A stretch of DNA of 64,000 nt from Ignavibacteria bacterium (GTDB taxonomy: Bacteria > Bacteroidota > Ignavibacteria > Kapaibacteriales > UBA961): contig JADJXV010000004.1 in assembly GCA_016720145.1 (NCBI GenBank), forward strand, positions 1-64,000, given 5' to 3'. A program made the position numbers and the translations under genes. The notes beneath the pieces are model-generated. The model was given only the letters and a program-made list of their open reading frames with translations. It was not told the origin of the DNA and did no database searches. Below are positions 47,529-58,404 of the stretch, in pieces; the first letter of the stretch is position 1; every line of letters starts with the position of its first letter.

Positions 47529-49349
47529 TTAATGAGCTACTTCATACTCTGTCGGTAACTCCACAAAAAATGTCGTGCCTTTATTCTTTCCTTCGCTTTC
47601 AGCCCATATTCTCCCTTTATGGAGGTCAACGATATGCTTCGCTATATGCAAGCCAAGTCCTGTCGAGCTCTCACCTTCGGTCGGAACAGAGGATAGCTTC
47701 TGAAATTGTCCAAAAAGCTTTGCCAAGTCACCGGCTGAAAGACCCTGACCTTCATCTTTTACTTTTAGAAGTACTTGTGTGGAATTAGAAGTTAATTCTA
47801 CATGAATTGTGGCATTTCGCGGTGAATACTTAATTGCATTACTTATTATATTATCAACCACTTGATATAGTTTTCGTTGGTCACCTTCTACTAAGACATC
47901 ATCCTCAATCCGCATATCAAATTTTTGACTTTTGTTTTGCGCAGTCGTGGAGTTTAATTTACACACATGCTGCACCATCTCCCCTACATTAAATAAATGA
48001 AGTAATATCTCCATTGCTCCGAGAGATGCTGCGGATGATTCTAATAACTCATTGATAAGTGATGACATTCGGCTTGCTGAACTTTCGATAATTTGTATCC
48101 ATTCATAATGAAGATTATCCACAGGGAGTTCTGAAAGGACTACTTTCGAACAGCTAATAATATTACTGAGAGGATTTTTTAAATCATGAGCTGCCATTCC
48201 TAATAGCTTGGTTTTAAATCTATTAGCCTCTTCGAGTTCAGAGTTTTTTTGAGTTAGAATTTCATGTTCTCGTGCAGTAATTGCTGACTCACGGTCATGT
48301 GTGAATTTATCGGCAGCTTTTTGTGATTCTAATCCTTTTACACGTCTTTCGAGTTCATAAAACTGTTCAAAATGTATCGCAAATTCCTGCCATCTTCCTT
48401 GCGATTTGTAGAGACCTGCAAGTGATTTTCGTAACTGTAACTCGCTCGAACTTTCACCAATTTCTTGGAGAATTGCCAGCGCTTCGAGAAAATATTTTTC
48501 GGCTACTTGTTGGTTAAACCCTACATAATCCTGTAAAGTGCAAATATAACCGCAGCGTTCCATCCATTCTGCTTCAGCATCTTTTTTACCGATAGCAGTT
48601 GACAAGTCTATTGCTTTTTTATAATGTTCAATTGCCTCTTCATATCGCCCCAGACCGAGAAATATATTGCCGATATTACCAATGTGTATCATTATTCCTG
48701 ACTTATTTCCAAGTTCCTCAGAAATTTGCAATGATCGGTACTGATATTCTAGAGCTAATTCAAATTCTTTGAGATTGGAATACAGATTACCAATATTTCC
48801 TAACTGACGTTCTATAGTAGATAAGTCTCCGTTACGCTCTCCTATTTCAAGTGCACGATTGTAGTATATCAAGGCCTGACTATACTCCTCCAAATTACGA
48901 TAGAGATTACCGAGATTTCCATATATATTCGATACAACTTCTTGATCTTCCAAGTGTTCGCATAATGAAAGTGCATGCTTGAAATACTCTAACGACTTCG
49001 AATAGTCATTTATATTCCTGTACGCCACTCCCAAATTCCCTAATAATGTAGCAACATTTTTATTAGTACCATATTTTTCGTATAGATAAAGCGATTTGTT
49101 GAAATATTCTATTGCTCGGGAAAACTCCCCTCGATTGCGATAAATTATTCCGTGAATGTTAAAACAATGAGCTATTTGAGCAGAATTCTGAGCAGTTTTC
49201 GCCAATCGAAGTCCCTTCTGAATAACAGGCAAAGCACTTTCAAATTCACCATGTTTACAGAGATCGATCGCTTCTATTATCAACTTAGCCGCTTGATCCG
49301 AAGCTGAAAGCTTGTCGTTACTATCAAGGTTGGAAGTACTAATTTTCAT
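47529..49349 (-). CDS. Soluble TPR-containing sensor histidine kinase
   Basis: A 606-residue kinase from the ATG at 49349 (the frame opens at 49400). Residues 20-340 form seven or more tetratricopeptide repeats of the Rap/LGN-like type (NIHGIIYRNRGEFSRAIEYF, NLGNLYRNLEEYSQALIYY and others). A short coiled coil follows, then the HisKA dimerisation helix with the phospho-acceptor His in LLGMAAHDLKNPL. The HATPase domain has NIISNAIKYSP (N box), VKDEGQGLS (G1) and STGLGLHIAKHIV (G2). No membrane helix is present, so it senses an intracellular signal or protein partner through the TPRs. No response regulator is adjacent. Confidence 0.92.
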   Translation of the reverse strand: MKISTSNLDSNDKLSASDQAAKLIIEAIDLCKHGEFESALPVIQKGLRLAKTAQNSAQIAHCFNIHGIIYRNRGEFSRAIEYFNKSLYLYEKYGTNKNVATLLGNLGVAYRNINDYSKSLEYFKHALSLCEHLEDQEVVSNIYGNLGNLYRNLEEYSQALIYYNRALEIGERNGDLSTIERQLGNIGNLYSNLKEFELALEYQYRSLQISEELGNKSGIMIHIGNIGNIFLGLGRYEEAIEHYKKAIDLSTAIGKKDAEAEWMERCGYICTLQDYVGFNQQVAEKYFLEALAILQEIGESSSELQLRKSLAGLYKSQGRWQEFAIHFEQFYELERRVKGLESQKAADKFTHDRESAITAREHEILTQKNSELEEANRFKTKLLGMAAHDLKNPLSNIISCSKVVLSELPVDNLHYEWIQIIESSASRMSSLINELLESSAASLGAMEILLHLFNVGEMVQHVCKLNSTTAQNKSQKFDMRIEDDVLVEGDQRKLYQVVDNIISNAIKYSPRNATIHVELTSNSTQVLLKVKDEGQGLSAGDLAKLFGQFQKLSSVPTEGESSTGLGLHIAKHIVDLHKGRIWAESEGKNKGTTFFVELPTEYEVAH

Positions 49350-49544
49350 AAGGTTATATAAATTTTTGAGCAAAGAATTCCAGTGGTTTGTATTCCTCAA
49401 TTATCATTCCGATTCTATCGAATTTGAATTAGCAAATTGAAATAACTATCAAATGGGGATAATTCTCCGAAATACTAACAAACAATAGATTGTACCAACA
49501 AATATACATGATTTATTTGTTACCTCTTCATCATCTTCCAACCA

Positions 49545-49568
49545 TACGCCTGCGGTCACCCGTTGCCG
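49545..49568. repeat. Short dispersed motif TGCGGWCACCCGTTGCCGTCCA
   Basis: A segment near 49550 matches the apical part of the terminator at 8159-8180 with a single A/T difference. Here it lacks the flanking stem and T-run. Possible remnant of a small mobile repeat. Confidence 0.45.
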
Positions 49569-49680
49569 TCCACATCATCAGGAAAATATATATAATTGTC
49601 GAATGTGAAATTCATCACGACAGGAAATTAAAATTCCTTTATTTTGCATTCAATAAAAAAATGTATTACAAGGAATAAAG

Positions 49681-51207
49681 ATGAATAAAGATATCAATAC
49701 TCTTTCATATCAACTGCTTGCCGCAAGTTGTGTCTTTGCACGAATTGCAGAGATAGATTATAGAATTAGTGAAGAATATAGAACAGATATTTTGAAATTA
49801 ATTGATCGGGGCATCGGAGGTTTTTGTACTTTTCAAGGTAGCCTTGAGGCGACAGGAGTGATGATCGCCGAACTGCAAGCGCGTGCAGGCGACACTCTCT
49901 TATTCTGTGCCGACTATGAGCACGGCCTGCCGATGCGCCTCGAAGGCGGTACTGATTTTCCCCATGCAATGGCTCTTGGTAAGGTGAATTCTACCGAACT
50001 CACCCGGAAAGTCGGGCAGGCAATTGCCCGTGAAGCCCGCGCTATCGGCGTGCAGTGGAATTTTTCGCCTGTTTGTGATGTTAATTCCAATCCCAAGAAT
50101 CCAATTATCAATATCCGCGCTTTCGGGGAAACGCCGAATGCGGTGATACCGCATGTTGGAGCGATGAGTGAGGGTTTGCAGTCCGAAGGAGTTATCGCCT
50201 GCGCTAAGCATTTTCCGGGTCATGGAGATACGGCGACGGACTCGCATCTCTCGCTGCCAACGCTTGGTCATTCCCGCGAACGTCTTGAAGGGGTGGAATT
50301 TGCGCCGTTTGAAGCAGCGATTGCTGATGGTGTGCGCTCGGTGATGGTAGCGCATTTGGCCGTGCCGGCACTTTCCAAGCCGGAGGACGCCGCGCTTCCC
50401 GCCTCACTGAATCCTGCGATAATCACCGGAATACTTCGTGAAAAGATGAATTTTCAAGGGCTTATCGTGACCGATGCGTTGGATATGAATGCAATTACCA
50501 ATCATTATTCCAGCGGTGACGCTGCGATTCGTGCTATCAATGCCGGCAACGATGTCGTGCTTCTGCCCGAGAACCCCATCGAAGCAATCGACGCACTTGC
50601 CCGTGAAGCCGAAGAGAATCCTGAGTTCGCTGCCCGCCTGCGCGCCTCGGCTACCCGTATTGAAGCCGCGAAAGAATGGTGCCGCAGCTTCCCTCCACCC
50701 GAACCTATCTCCCTCGAAAATCATGGCAAACTCGCACTCGAAGTCGCCCGCAAAGCCGTGACTGTCGATGACATGCGTAATGTGCTCCCGCTCCAACAGT
50801 ATGGCACCTTTGCTGCCTTCGCCGTGATGCAGGATGATAATCTGCAACCAGGCGCGGAATTCTTTCATTTTCTGTCGCAAGTCGTTGAACAGGACTGTGA
50901 TTTCGGTTTTCTCGATGCCTCAATCTCCGATGATGAAGCCGCTGCTCTCGCCGAGCAAACAGCGGATGCGGAGGTGATTGTGGCTGCGATCTTTGTTCGC
51001 GGGAGGTCACATACCGGCACGGTCGATCTACCGGCGCATATCAGCAAAGCGCTGAATATTATTGCCAACGGACGGCAAATTGCGGCGATTCTTCTTGGGA
51101 GTCCGTATCTCCGATCGTCAATTCAGGCAACGAGTTATGTTAGTACCTACTCTGACTCTACGGCATCGATCGGCGCGGCTGCGCTTGCTTTGGGTGGGAA
51201 GGTGTGA
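49681..51207 (+). CDS. Glycoside hydrolase family 3 (NagZ-like beta-N-acetylhexosaminidase)
   Basis: A 508-residue GH3 enzyme. The family motif KHFPGHGDT is at residues 176-184, with H181 and D183 of the flexible loop, the feature of beta-N-acetylglucosaminidases. The nucleophile is D265 in LIVTDALDM. There is no signal peptide, so it is probably cytoplasmic and could recycle peptidoglycan sugars as NagZ does. The C-terminal 150 residues extend beyond the single-domain NagZ form and resemble the second GH3 domain. AAGGAATAAAG just before the ATG is a good ribosome binding site. Confidence 0.9.
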   Translation: MNKDINTLSYQLLAASCVFARIAEIDYRISEEYRTDILKLIDRGIGGFCTFQGSLEATGVMIAELQARAGDTLLFCADYEHGLPMRLEGGTDFPHAMALGKVNSTELTRKVGQAIAREARAIGVQWNFSPVCDVNSNPKNPIINIRAFGETPNAVIPHVGAMSEGLQSEGVIACAKHFPGHGDTATDSHLSLPTLGHSRERLEGVEFAPFEAAIADGVRSVMVAHLAVPALSKPEDAALPASLNPAIITGILREKMNFQGLIVTDALDMNAITNHYSSGDAAIRAINAGNDVVLLPENPIEAIDALAREAEENPEFAARLRASATRIEAAKEWCRSFPPPEPISLENHGKLALEVARKAVTVDDMRNVLPLQQYGTFAAFAVMQDDNLQPGAEFFHFLSQVVEQDCDFGFLDASISDDEAAALAEQTADAEVIVAAIFVRGRSHTGTVDLPAHISKALNIIANGRQIAAILLGSPYLRSSIQATSYVSTYSDSTASIGAAALALGGKV

Positions 51208-51581
51208 TGGTGTCATCGTTCCTACATTGTCACTTTACTTATAGGAATGTACTCACACACGACAATGCGCATAAAACCTTAGTAGCACGGAGTACCAAAG
51301 AGGATGGCAACCTTATTTTTAGGAAAGCTATGCATCTCACGCCTGAAAGAAAAAACTGACAGTAAGGTAATAAGGTTCTATCTTTTTCGGGCATCTTTCT
51401 ACTAAGGTTTATCATTGTAACAACAATCGTAACGTGTAAAAGTAGAAGTAGGTTATTGCGATGAATTGCATTCGCCCGCACACTAGCCGACGACGGGCAA
51501 ATTCAATTTGTTCCTACAATCAAACTTCCAAGAGCTACAAAAATTAGCTGAAAACTTCAATTATTATCTCAATAACAACCC
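51208..51581. other. Intergenic region, no gene supported
   Basis: About 370 bases between two plus-strand genes. An 80-codon minus-strand frame (51239-51481) has unusual composition and no recognisable motif and is not counted. No RNA or hairpin with a T-run was found. Confidence 0.4.
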
Positions 51582-52559
51582 ATGAAAGCTGCACTCCTCA
51601 CACACTTCGGCGCGGCGCCAATCTATACGGACGTAGCCGACCCGATTCCACAGAATGACGACGAAATCCTGATGACGGTCAAGGCCGCATCGGTTAAAAA
51701 TCTTGATAAATTACGCGCAAGTGGAACGCATTATGCAAGTTACAAGCAATTGCCTGCAATCGTCGGTATCGATGCTGCGGGGATTTTACCCGATGGCACG
51801 CGTGTCTATGCGCAGGGTATAGGCGGCACGATAGCCGAGAAGGTGTGTATTTCGAAACATCGATACACAGTTCTGCCGGATGCCATAGACTTCAACACCG
51901 CCGCCGCGCTGCCGAATGCCGTTTTAGGTGCGGCTTTAGCACTGAAATTTCGTAGCAACATGCAACCTGGACAGACACTTCTCATCAATGGAGCAACAGG
52001 GGTAACGGGACAAATTGCAGTGCAGATTGCCCGGCATTATGGCGCAGGGAAGATTATCATCACCGGTAGGAATCCTGAGTCGCTCGAAAAGCTGCTCACG
52101 CTTGGCGCAGATATTTCCATTTCATTATTGCAGGATGACGATGCAATAGTTCAGCAACTTAAGGAAATTCATGCAGCTACACCCATTGATATCGTGCTTG
52201 ATTACCTGTGGGCGCATCCAATGTCGCTGATTATTAAAGCCGTGAAGGGTGGAGGGATTCATTCCTTCCCGCATCCGGTGCGCGTGGTAACGGTGGGTTC
52301 GATGGCGGGCGAAGACCTGACCGTGCAGTCCGCCACGCTGCGCGGCACGCCGATTGAACTGGTGGGTTCGGGACTTGGCAGTCTCTCGCCGAAAGAAATG
52401 CAGCTTTTCGGCACAGAAATCTTGCCTGAGATGTTCGCCCTCGCAGCAAGCGGCAAGCTCACGATGCGCATCCACACCGAACCTCTCAGTACGATTGAAA
52501 CGGCGTGGAATATGACGATGAAAGCGGGGGAGCGGTTGGTGATTTGTGTGGGTGAATAG
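51582..52559 (+). CDS. Medium-chain dehydrogenase/reductase (quinone oxidoreductase-like)
   Basis: A 325-residue zinc-free medium-chain dehydrogenase/reductase. The N-terminal GroES-like domain is followed by the NADP-binding Rossmann fold, with LLINGATGVTGQIAVQIARHYGAGKIIITGRN as the glycine-rich motif. The zinc-binding cysteines of alcohol dehydrogenases are absent, as in quinone oxidoreductase and crotonyl-type members. Substrate is unknown; reduction of quinones or enones is likely. It is cytoplasmic. The 726-base repeat tract starts immediately after it. Confidence 0.87.
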   Translation: MKAALLTHFGAAPIYTDVADPIPQNDDEILMTVKAASVKNLDKLRASGTHYASYKQLPAIVGIDAAGILPDGTRVYAQGIGGTIAEKVCISKHRYTVLPDAIDFNTAAALPNAVLGAALALKFRSNMQPGQTLLINGATGVTGQIAVQIARHYGAGKIIITGRNPESLEKLLTLGADISISLLQDDDAIVQQLKEIHAATPIDIVLDYLWAHPMSLIIKAVKGGGIHSFPHPVRVVTVGSMAGEDLTVQSATLRGTPIELVGSGLGSLSPKEMQLFGTEILPEMFALAASGKLTMRIHTEPLSTIETAWNMTMKAGERLVICVGE

Positions 52560-52567
52560 TACCGGGG

Positions 52568-53283
52568 AATGGCACGCTGATTTTGTATGATTTATTATGA
52601 TATTCGCTGATACATCATCTTCAATCATACTAGATACATCCAGCCAGTGATTTTTTAACGCAAAAGGCGCAAAGGTCGCAAAGAAATCTCTGCATCTCTG
52701 CGCCTTTGCGTTAAAAATCTGCATTTCGGCTGCGCTCGGGTGCCCGGCTGTTGGTTTGTTTTTTTATCTTGTAGTGAACTTTGTGGTCACTTTGTGCCTT
52801 CGTGTTAAAACTGATTTTGCAGTATATACATCGTGCAGGTGTCATTTTAACACAAAGGCACCAAGGTACTCCACAAAGTTCACTATAGATACACCTAATT
52901 CTCTTGTGTTGTTTGTGTTAGAATCCGACATTGATGAAGAATGGCACGCTGATTTTTTATGATTAATTATGATTCTCGCTGATAAAATCATCTTCAATCA
53001 TACTAGATACATCCAGCCAGTGATTTTTTTAACGCAAAAGGCGCAAAGGTCGCAAAGAAATCTCTGCACCTCTGCGCCTTTGCGTTAAAAATCTGCATTT
53101 CGGCTGCGCTCGGGTGCCCGGCTGTTGGTAGGTATTTTATCTTGTTGTGACCTTTGTGGTCACTTTGTGCCTTCGTGTTAAAACTGATTTTGTAGTATAT
53201 ACATCGTGCAGGTGACTTTTTAACGCAAAAGGCGCAAAGGTCGCAAAGAACTCTCTGCACCTCTGCGCCTTTGCGTTAAAAAT
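52568..53283. repeat. Intergenic repeat tract: near-tandem 372-bp duplication plus third hairpin
   Basis: Two units start with AATGGCACGCTGATTTT at 52568 and 52940, offset by 372 bases, and stay nearly identical for about 275 bases. Each contains a hairpin built on TTAACGCAAAAGGCGCA and its complement (52651-52717 and 53025-53092), then CATTTCGGCTGCGCTCGGG and GTGCCTTCGTGTTAAAACTG. A third copy of the hairpin stands at 53217-53283, three bases before the next gene's stop. Between the units, TTTTAACACAAAGGCACCAAGG at 52846 pairs with 52771-52809. No open frame of note. The tract has the look of dispersed non-coding repeats. Confidence 0.85.
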
Positions 53284-53285
53284 CC

Positions 53286-56200
53286 TCACCTAGCAATCAA
53301 GACCTTCCCGACCTGCTCATACAAACCAGCCCGCATCCGACAATAATACACACCCACCGGCAAGTCAAGCGCAGCAGAATACTCTCCTGCTTCAAGCGCA
53401 CCATCTGATACTACAAGCACAGAATTACCTACATAATCAAACACTTCCAAGCGTACATTCCCCGAGAGTCCTACACCGAAGTCAATGCTTCTGTCTTTCA
53501 CGGTCAGGAAATACTTCTTACCGGTGCTGCTCACCACACGTATATTTTTCCCACAGTAATCTGCAAGCATGAGGATATTGCCGACCGCACTCCATGTCTC
53601 GCAGTCGGCGACTTTTGATGCATCAAAGGATAACTTAATAGGATAAATTGTATCCGATGTATGCGGTAAGAATGCGTCGAAGATTATAGGAATTGAACGA
53701 CTTCCGCCATTGCCACTAACAATCAATTCTCCTTTTAAATCATCAGGAATTGCTTGTGCGCCGGTGATAGAATTGAATTTCACAAGTAATGAATCATACT
53801 TTAATTGTACACTCCAATCATTGACTCCACTCGGTATTTCCAAATTTGCCGTGAATTGTTTGCCGGGTAAGATAGTTACCATATCCGGTTGCAAGGTGAA
53901 TGAACGTTCATTCCTTGAATTCACGGTGACGGTGACTTCATCGGACTTCACGCATCCTGCGGGATTCGTGACTTGTAGTGTATAGGTTGTAGTCGTCGCA
54001 GGGCTTGCTATTGTCTGACTTGTAAATGGACTTGTGAGACCTGTCGTGGGATTCCAAGAGTATGAGTTTCCTGCTTCGGCGGGAATACCTATTTGCGTGC
54101 TTGCGCCGACGCAGATTGCTGTGTCGTTGCCTGCATTGGCGTTTGGTGGTGGGAGTATGCTTACCGTCACGAACGCGGAATCTATACATGTTCCGCTTGA
54201 TACGAGTACTTTATATCTTGTTGTACTTGTTGGGTTTGCTGTGGGAGTGGCTATGGATGGATTATCCAATCCTGCACTCGGTGACCATTCATACTTCGCT
54301 CCTCCACTCGCAAATAACTTCGTACTTGCTCCTTCGCAGATACTTGTATCATTCGAGACAATTGCTTTGATTGTGCCGATAGTCACAAGTACAGTATCAC
54401 TTGCCGTACAACCGCCATTTCCTGTGACAGTGAGAATGTATTGCGTTGTGCTTGTGGGTGATGCTGTTGGATTTGACTTCGTTGCATCATCTAAACCCGT
54501 CGTTGGTTGCCATTGATACGTAAATCCTGCTTGCGCTGCTTCACCTATTTCTGTGCTTGCGCCGATGCAGAGGGTTTTGTCTTGTCCGGCGTTGGCGGTG
54601 GGTTGTGGATTGACCGTGATGGTGACGAATGCGGAATCTTCGCATGTGCCGCTGGAGACGAGTACTTTGTAGGTGGTTTTTTTGTTGGAGTTGCTATTGG
54701 GTTTTCTATGGTCGAATCGCTTAATCCTGTTGATGGTGTCCACGTGTATTTCGCTCCGCCGCTGGCGAGAAGCTGAACGCTTGATCCTGAGCAAATAGTA
54801 GTGTCATTCGATACTTTCGCCACGATATTGCCGACTGTGACGAGAACGGTGTCATACGCAATACAGCCATGTTCACTGGTGACGGTGAGGATGTATTGGG
54901 TTGTTGATTTGGGAGAAGCATTTGGATTGGCTATACTTGGATTGTCTAGGTCGGTTATGGGTAACCATGAGTATGTATTGACGACTTCGGGCTTATCGCC
55001 GAGTTGGATTTTTTCATTCTGGCATATATTCTTGTCTTCACCGGCGTTGGCTGTAGGGAGTGGGAATATAATTGCTTCAGTATAAGTAGTATCGCTGCCA
55101 TTGTCATTTTCGGCGACGAGGCGAACCTTATATGTACCTGCTTTTGAGTAGGTTACGGAAACGATGCTGTCGGTACTCGTGGACGGTGTGCCACTTGGAA
55201 AGCTCCAAAACCTGCGCTTAGCGTATTTGCTAATATCTTTGAAAACTAATCTACTGCCTACGCAATCACTGTCGCTTATGGCAGTGGCAATTGGTGGCGC
55301 ACATGGTATTTGCGGACCATACACTGGTCCTGTACTATTAAAAATATAATCCATAAAATTGGGTAATCCTGAGTGGCATTCACCGCTTAAGCTTACAACA
55401 TTTGCCAGATAATTGCAAGCATTTCCTTTTAAATTAGGATATGAAATTACCCCTAACGAGCCACTTTCATTACCTTGAGCAACATATATTTTTCCATTGG
55501 GACCTATTTGCAACGCTGCATTGTACTTATAGTTGCCATTGAGAATATATTTTGAATTACGAATAGATGTTGCATCCGGTAAATTAACTTCATATTGATA
55601 AATAGTATTGGAATAATTTGTAACATAACATTTAGAGTTATCCGGCGAAAAAGTAACCCCATATGGACCTAATACAGAAATAGTATCTTCACCATCGATA
55701 ATATTCATTTGATTACTTATTTTGCCCGATTTAGCGTCAAAATTGAATAAGGCAAGATACCCACCATAAATAGTAGAAGTGAGAATTAGTTTTTCTCGAT
55801 TAGGGGATATTTTCATATACCCTCTTACAAAGTATGATTTATCCGAAATATATGGGGATATTACAGGAGTAATATTAACTCCCAGTTTATCAATATGATA
55901 TGAATATATTATACTCTTGGATGTATGATGGGCTACTACCCAAAAACCAGAACCATCACAGTCTATAGTTCCGGTAAGTTTTTCGGATGCACTCGTTAAT
56001 ATCACATTGTTTTTTGAGATAATCTCACCGCTATCATTTTCAAAACTTATAACAGAATACGATAAATCTAAGCTCTTAGATGCTTCTTCGGCAACAGTAA
56101 ATATATAATATTCTATTCTATTGGCTGGATTAGGAATTATTAATGCACCTTGCGTAGAAGATCCACCACCTTTGAGGCCTTTTCCATTTTTCACAATTTG

Positions 56201-56443
56201 ATGTTTTCCATTCCAGACAGATATACCATCGGTGTAAAAAAGCAGGTCACCTGTATATCGGTCTGAGATAGAAGCGCATCCTTCAACAGTACGAGTTTGT
56301 CCACCTTCAGCTTTAATGACAGAATTATTCTGAAATGAGATACCGGAATAATATCCAAAATACCAGTTATCCGCTTCATGCTGAGCGATGGCTGAGAAAG
56401 CATTTGAGGAAAGCGCTACAACAAACATTATAAAGAATTTCAC
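53286..56443 (-). pseudogene. PKD/Ig-repeat T9SS surface protein gene split at an A-run
   Basis: From ATG 56443 a signal peptide leads to a propeller-like domain of about 350 residues (NWYFGYYSGISF, ISPNREKLILTS, FSPDNSKCYVTN, IGPNGKIYVAQG). A PKD domain follows (FWSFPSGTPSTSTD, YSKAGTYKVRLVAEN), then Ig-like repeats with consensus TANAGxDxxICxGxSTxIG / YxWxPxxGLDNPSIAxPTAxPxSTTxYxL. In the fourth repeat, at plus-strand T7 54677-54683, the frame is lost (zero frame ends at 54545). The -1 frame continues with TTYKVLVSSGT through three more repeats, a cohesin-like domain (residues 290-420 of that frame) and a T9SS domain ending VGKVLIAR at 53286. The zero frame reads ACA AAA AAA there, so one missing A or a -1 slip restores the gene. 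Confidence 0.82.
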
Positions 56444-56458
56444 AGCATTATCTCCTGA

Positions 56459-56506
56459 ATAAAAAAAAATAAGGACTTACGGCCGTTGCTATGGAGCATA
56501 AGTCCT
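56459..56506 (-). terminator. Terminator for the minus-strand gene
   Basis: On the minus strand AGGACTTA (plus 56499-56506) pairs with TAAGTCCT (plus 56472-56479), and a run of nine or more T follows (plus-strand A-run at about 56459-56470). Confidence 0.75.
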
Positions 56507-56519
56507 ATATTATGAACTA

Positions 56520-58404
56520 TTATCTAACGATTATGATGTTTTTATTGAAACGAGAGGTTGGGCTTATCACCCACGTAATACGGTCCAGTCTGGAAATTTT
56601 GAGTGCTGAGTGTAAATTCATGACTACCTGATGCACATTGTACTCTTTGCTCAACTAATGTATTTCCCAAGAGGTCTGTTACTATGAGCTTAACCGAATT
56701 TTCCTCAGTATTGGTATAGTAACGGTGATAATATCTCGATTGTGTGTTTTTCTGCTTGCTCAATCACGCTAACTACTTCATGATCCCTGGCTCTTTTACC
56801 ATAGCTGATCGTATAAAACTGATACGGTGAAGAGCGATCGCAATGGAATGGAGTAAGGTAGATTTGAGAGGAAATCGTTCTCTCATTTTCATCAGTCCCC
56901 CATAGCAGTGTATATGCCTCTTCATAGGGGCCTTCAGGACTTGGATTATCTACCGAAACAAAATAAGGGTCTATACTACACTCGGTTGCACCGTCGGTTT
57001 TTCGTAATCCACCGCATACAACATCTCTATACACGCCGCCGCTCGTTTGATTACCGATGTACACATATTCGCCTAAGGTTGCAATGCCAGCAGCATTTGG
57101 CTGTGGCACGAACCATTTTGCATTGGTCGCAGTACCGGTTAAACCTTTAAAATCTACACTATGGAGTTTTGTCCATGATGGCGTTGCCCCTAAGTTAGCA
57201 GTATTCATCGTTATGGCATCGCTGAGACCAGGAAACGTTGCATTGTAACCTACTCTGCCGACGGCGGTAATTCTACTCACTGGAGACACTCCATTTTCTG
57301 TTGCCATTTGGTCAACCATTCGAGCACAATTGAACTCTCCATTGAGGTAGGTGGATTCATTTGCAAGTTTTTTGTACCGATAAATGCCGTATTGGTTGAA
57401 ATTAGCTGCAGCATCCAATGATAGTATCAGGGATGACATCGCCACGATGCTTTACGGCAAGATATTCTCCATTAGGAGTGAACGACCGGTTATTGAGTTA
57501 GCGACAACACAATAGGATCGGAAGTGTATATTTGCCGTGAAATAAACCCTGTTGCTTTATCAATTACTAGGGTGAATATTTTTCCTCCTGGATTAAGATT
57601 CCCGGCAACTACCACATCGTTTCCTGCATCTACAATACCAACAGGAGCAAGGGTGTATCCTTCTAAAACATACTCACGAGACCAAGCGACCTGATGACCA
57701 TTGTTGCCAAATATGTATTCGTATTTAGTAACACCGACTCTTTGTAACGTTGCGTCCACTACATTTGAAATATGCGATACAACATAAAAATCGAAGCCAT
57801 TGGGGTCGGTAACAACTCCAATTCCAAAACTAATGTCTGATTGCGCGTTGTAGATAACGTGATCCCATATTGTGTTTTTTGTAAGTGGATCTATGAGTGT
57901 TGTCCATGTATTGCTATAAAGCACGCCATCTTCAAGGTATGTCTTCACTCCTGTTGCAGGGTGAGCACTGTAAGAAGAACCAGGATTAAAATTTCCTGAT
58001 GTCATCGTCTCTTCTACAAAATTCAGACTGTAGTCTGAATAATCTTGATATCCAACGCGATTGTATTTTGAAGCATTAGTTACCGGGAGAAAGAGTGGAC
58101 CAGTAGGAATATCTAATACTCCGTTTGCCTTAGCCCAAATGGCGTGACCTGACGAAGGGAGATATGGCTCCCAAAATTGTCCCACTGATAGAAACTTGTA
58201 AAGCCCACCACCTGGTTTGATAATACAACGAGCTTCATTTTGCACATTGTATGCACCTGTAGTGTAATTTCTATAGTATCCCTGTGCTGAAGTCGTAACC
58301 GCCAGTAAAGGCAGAAAGATAATTGCAAGTAAAGCAAGAGTAATGTTCATCTTAAATGAACGTGAGCGCGATGAAGTATGATGAGTATTTGTGTTCGTTT
58401 TCAT
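56520..58404 (-). pseudogene. T9SS-exported protein gene with four or more frameshifts
   Basis: From ATG 58404 a signal region (residues 15-41, ending TTSAQ) precedes a domain of about 260 residues with NGVLDIPTGPLFLP, SDISFGIGVVTDPNGFDFYVVSHIS and GIVDAGNDVVVAGN. The frame stops at 57490. The next frame briefly reads NNRSFTPNGEYLAVKHRGDVIPDT, then shifts near 57420 into the ORF that stops at 56705 (DAAANFNQYGIYRYKKLAN, then ATLGEYVYIGNQTSGGVYRDVV). Near 56720 it shifts twice more to give VTIP and TEENSVKLIVTDLLGN. A last shift near 56565 leads to SPTSRFNKNIIIVR ending at 56520, the end of a T9SS domain. No enzymatic motif is recognised. Confidence 0.75.

Noticed and set aside
49900..50355. 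Long antisense frame inside the GH3 gene
   Set aside because: It is the shadow of a high-GC coding region on the other strand; the sense frame has all family motifs.
51239..51481. Minus-strand frame of 80 codons in a spacer
   Set aside because: Composition is atypical, no signal or domain is visible, and no neighbour supports expression.
52568..53283. CRISPR array
   Set aside because: The repeats are long, unevenly spaced and themselves inverted; there are no short regular spacers and no cas genes.
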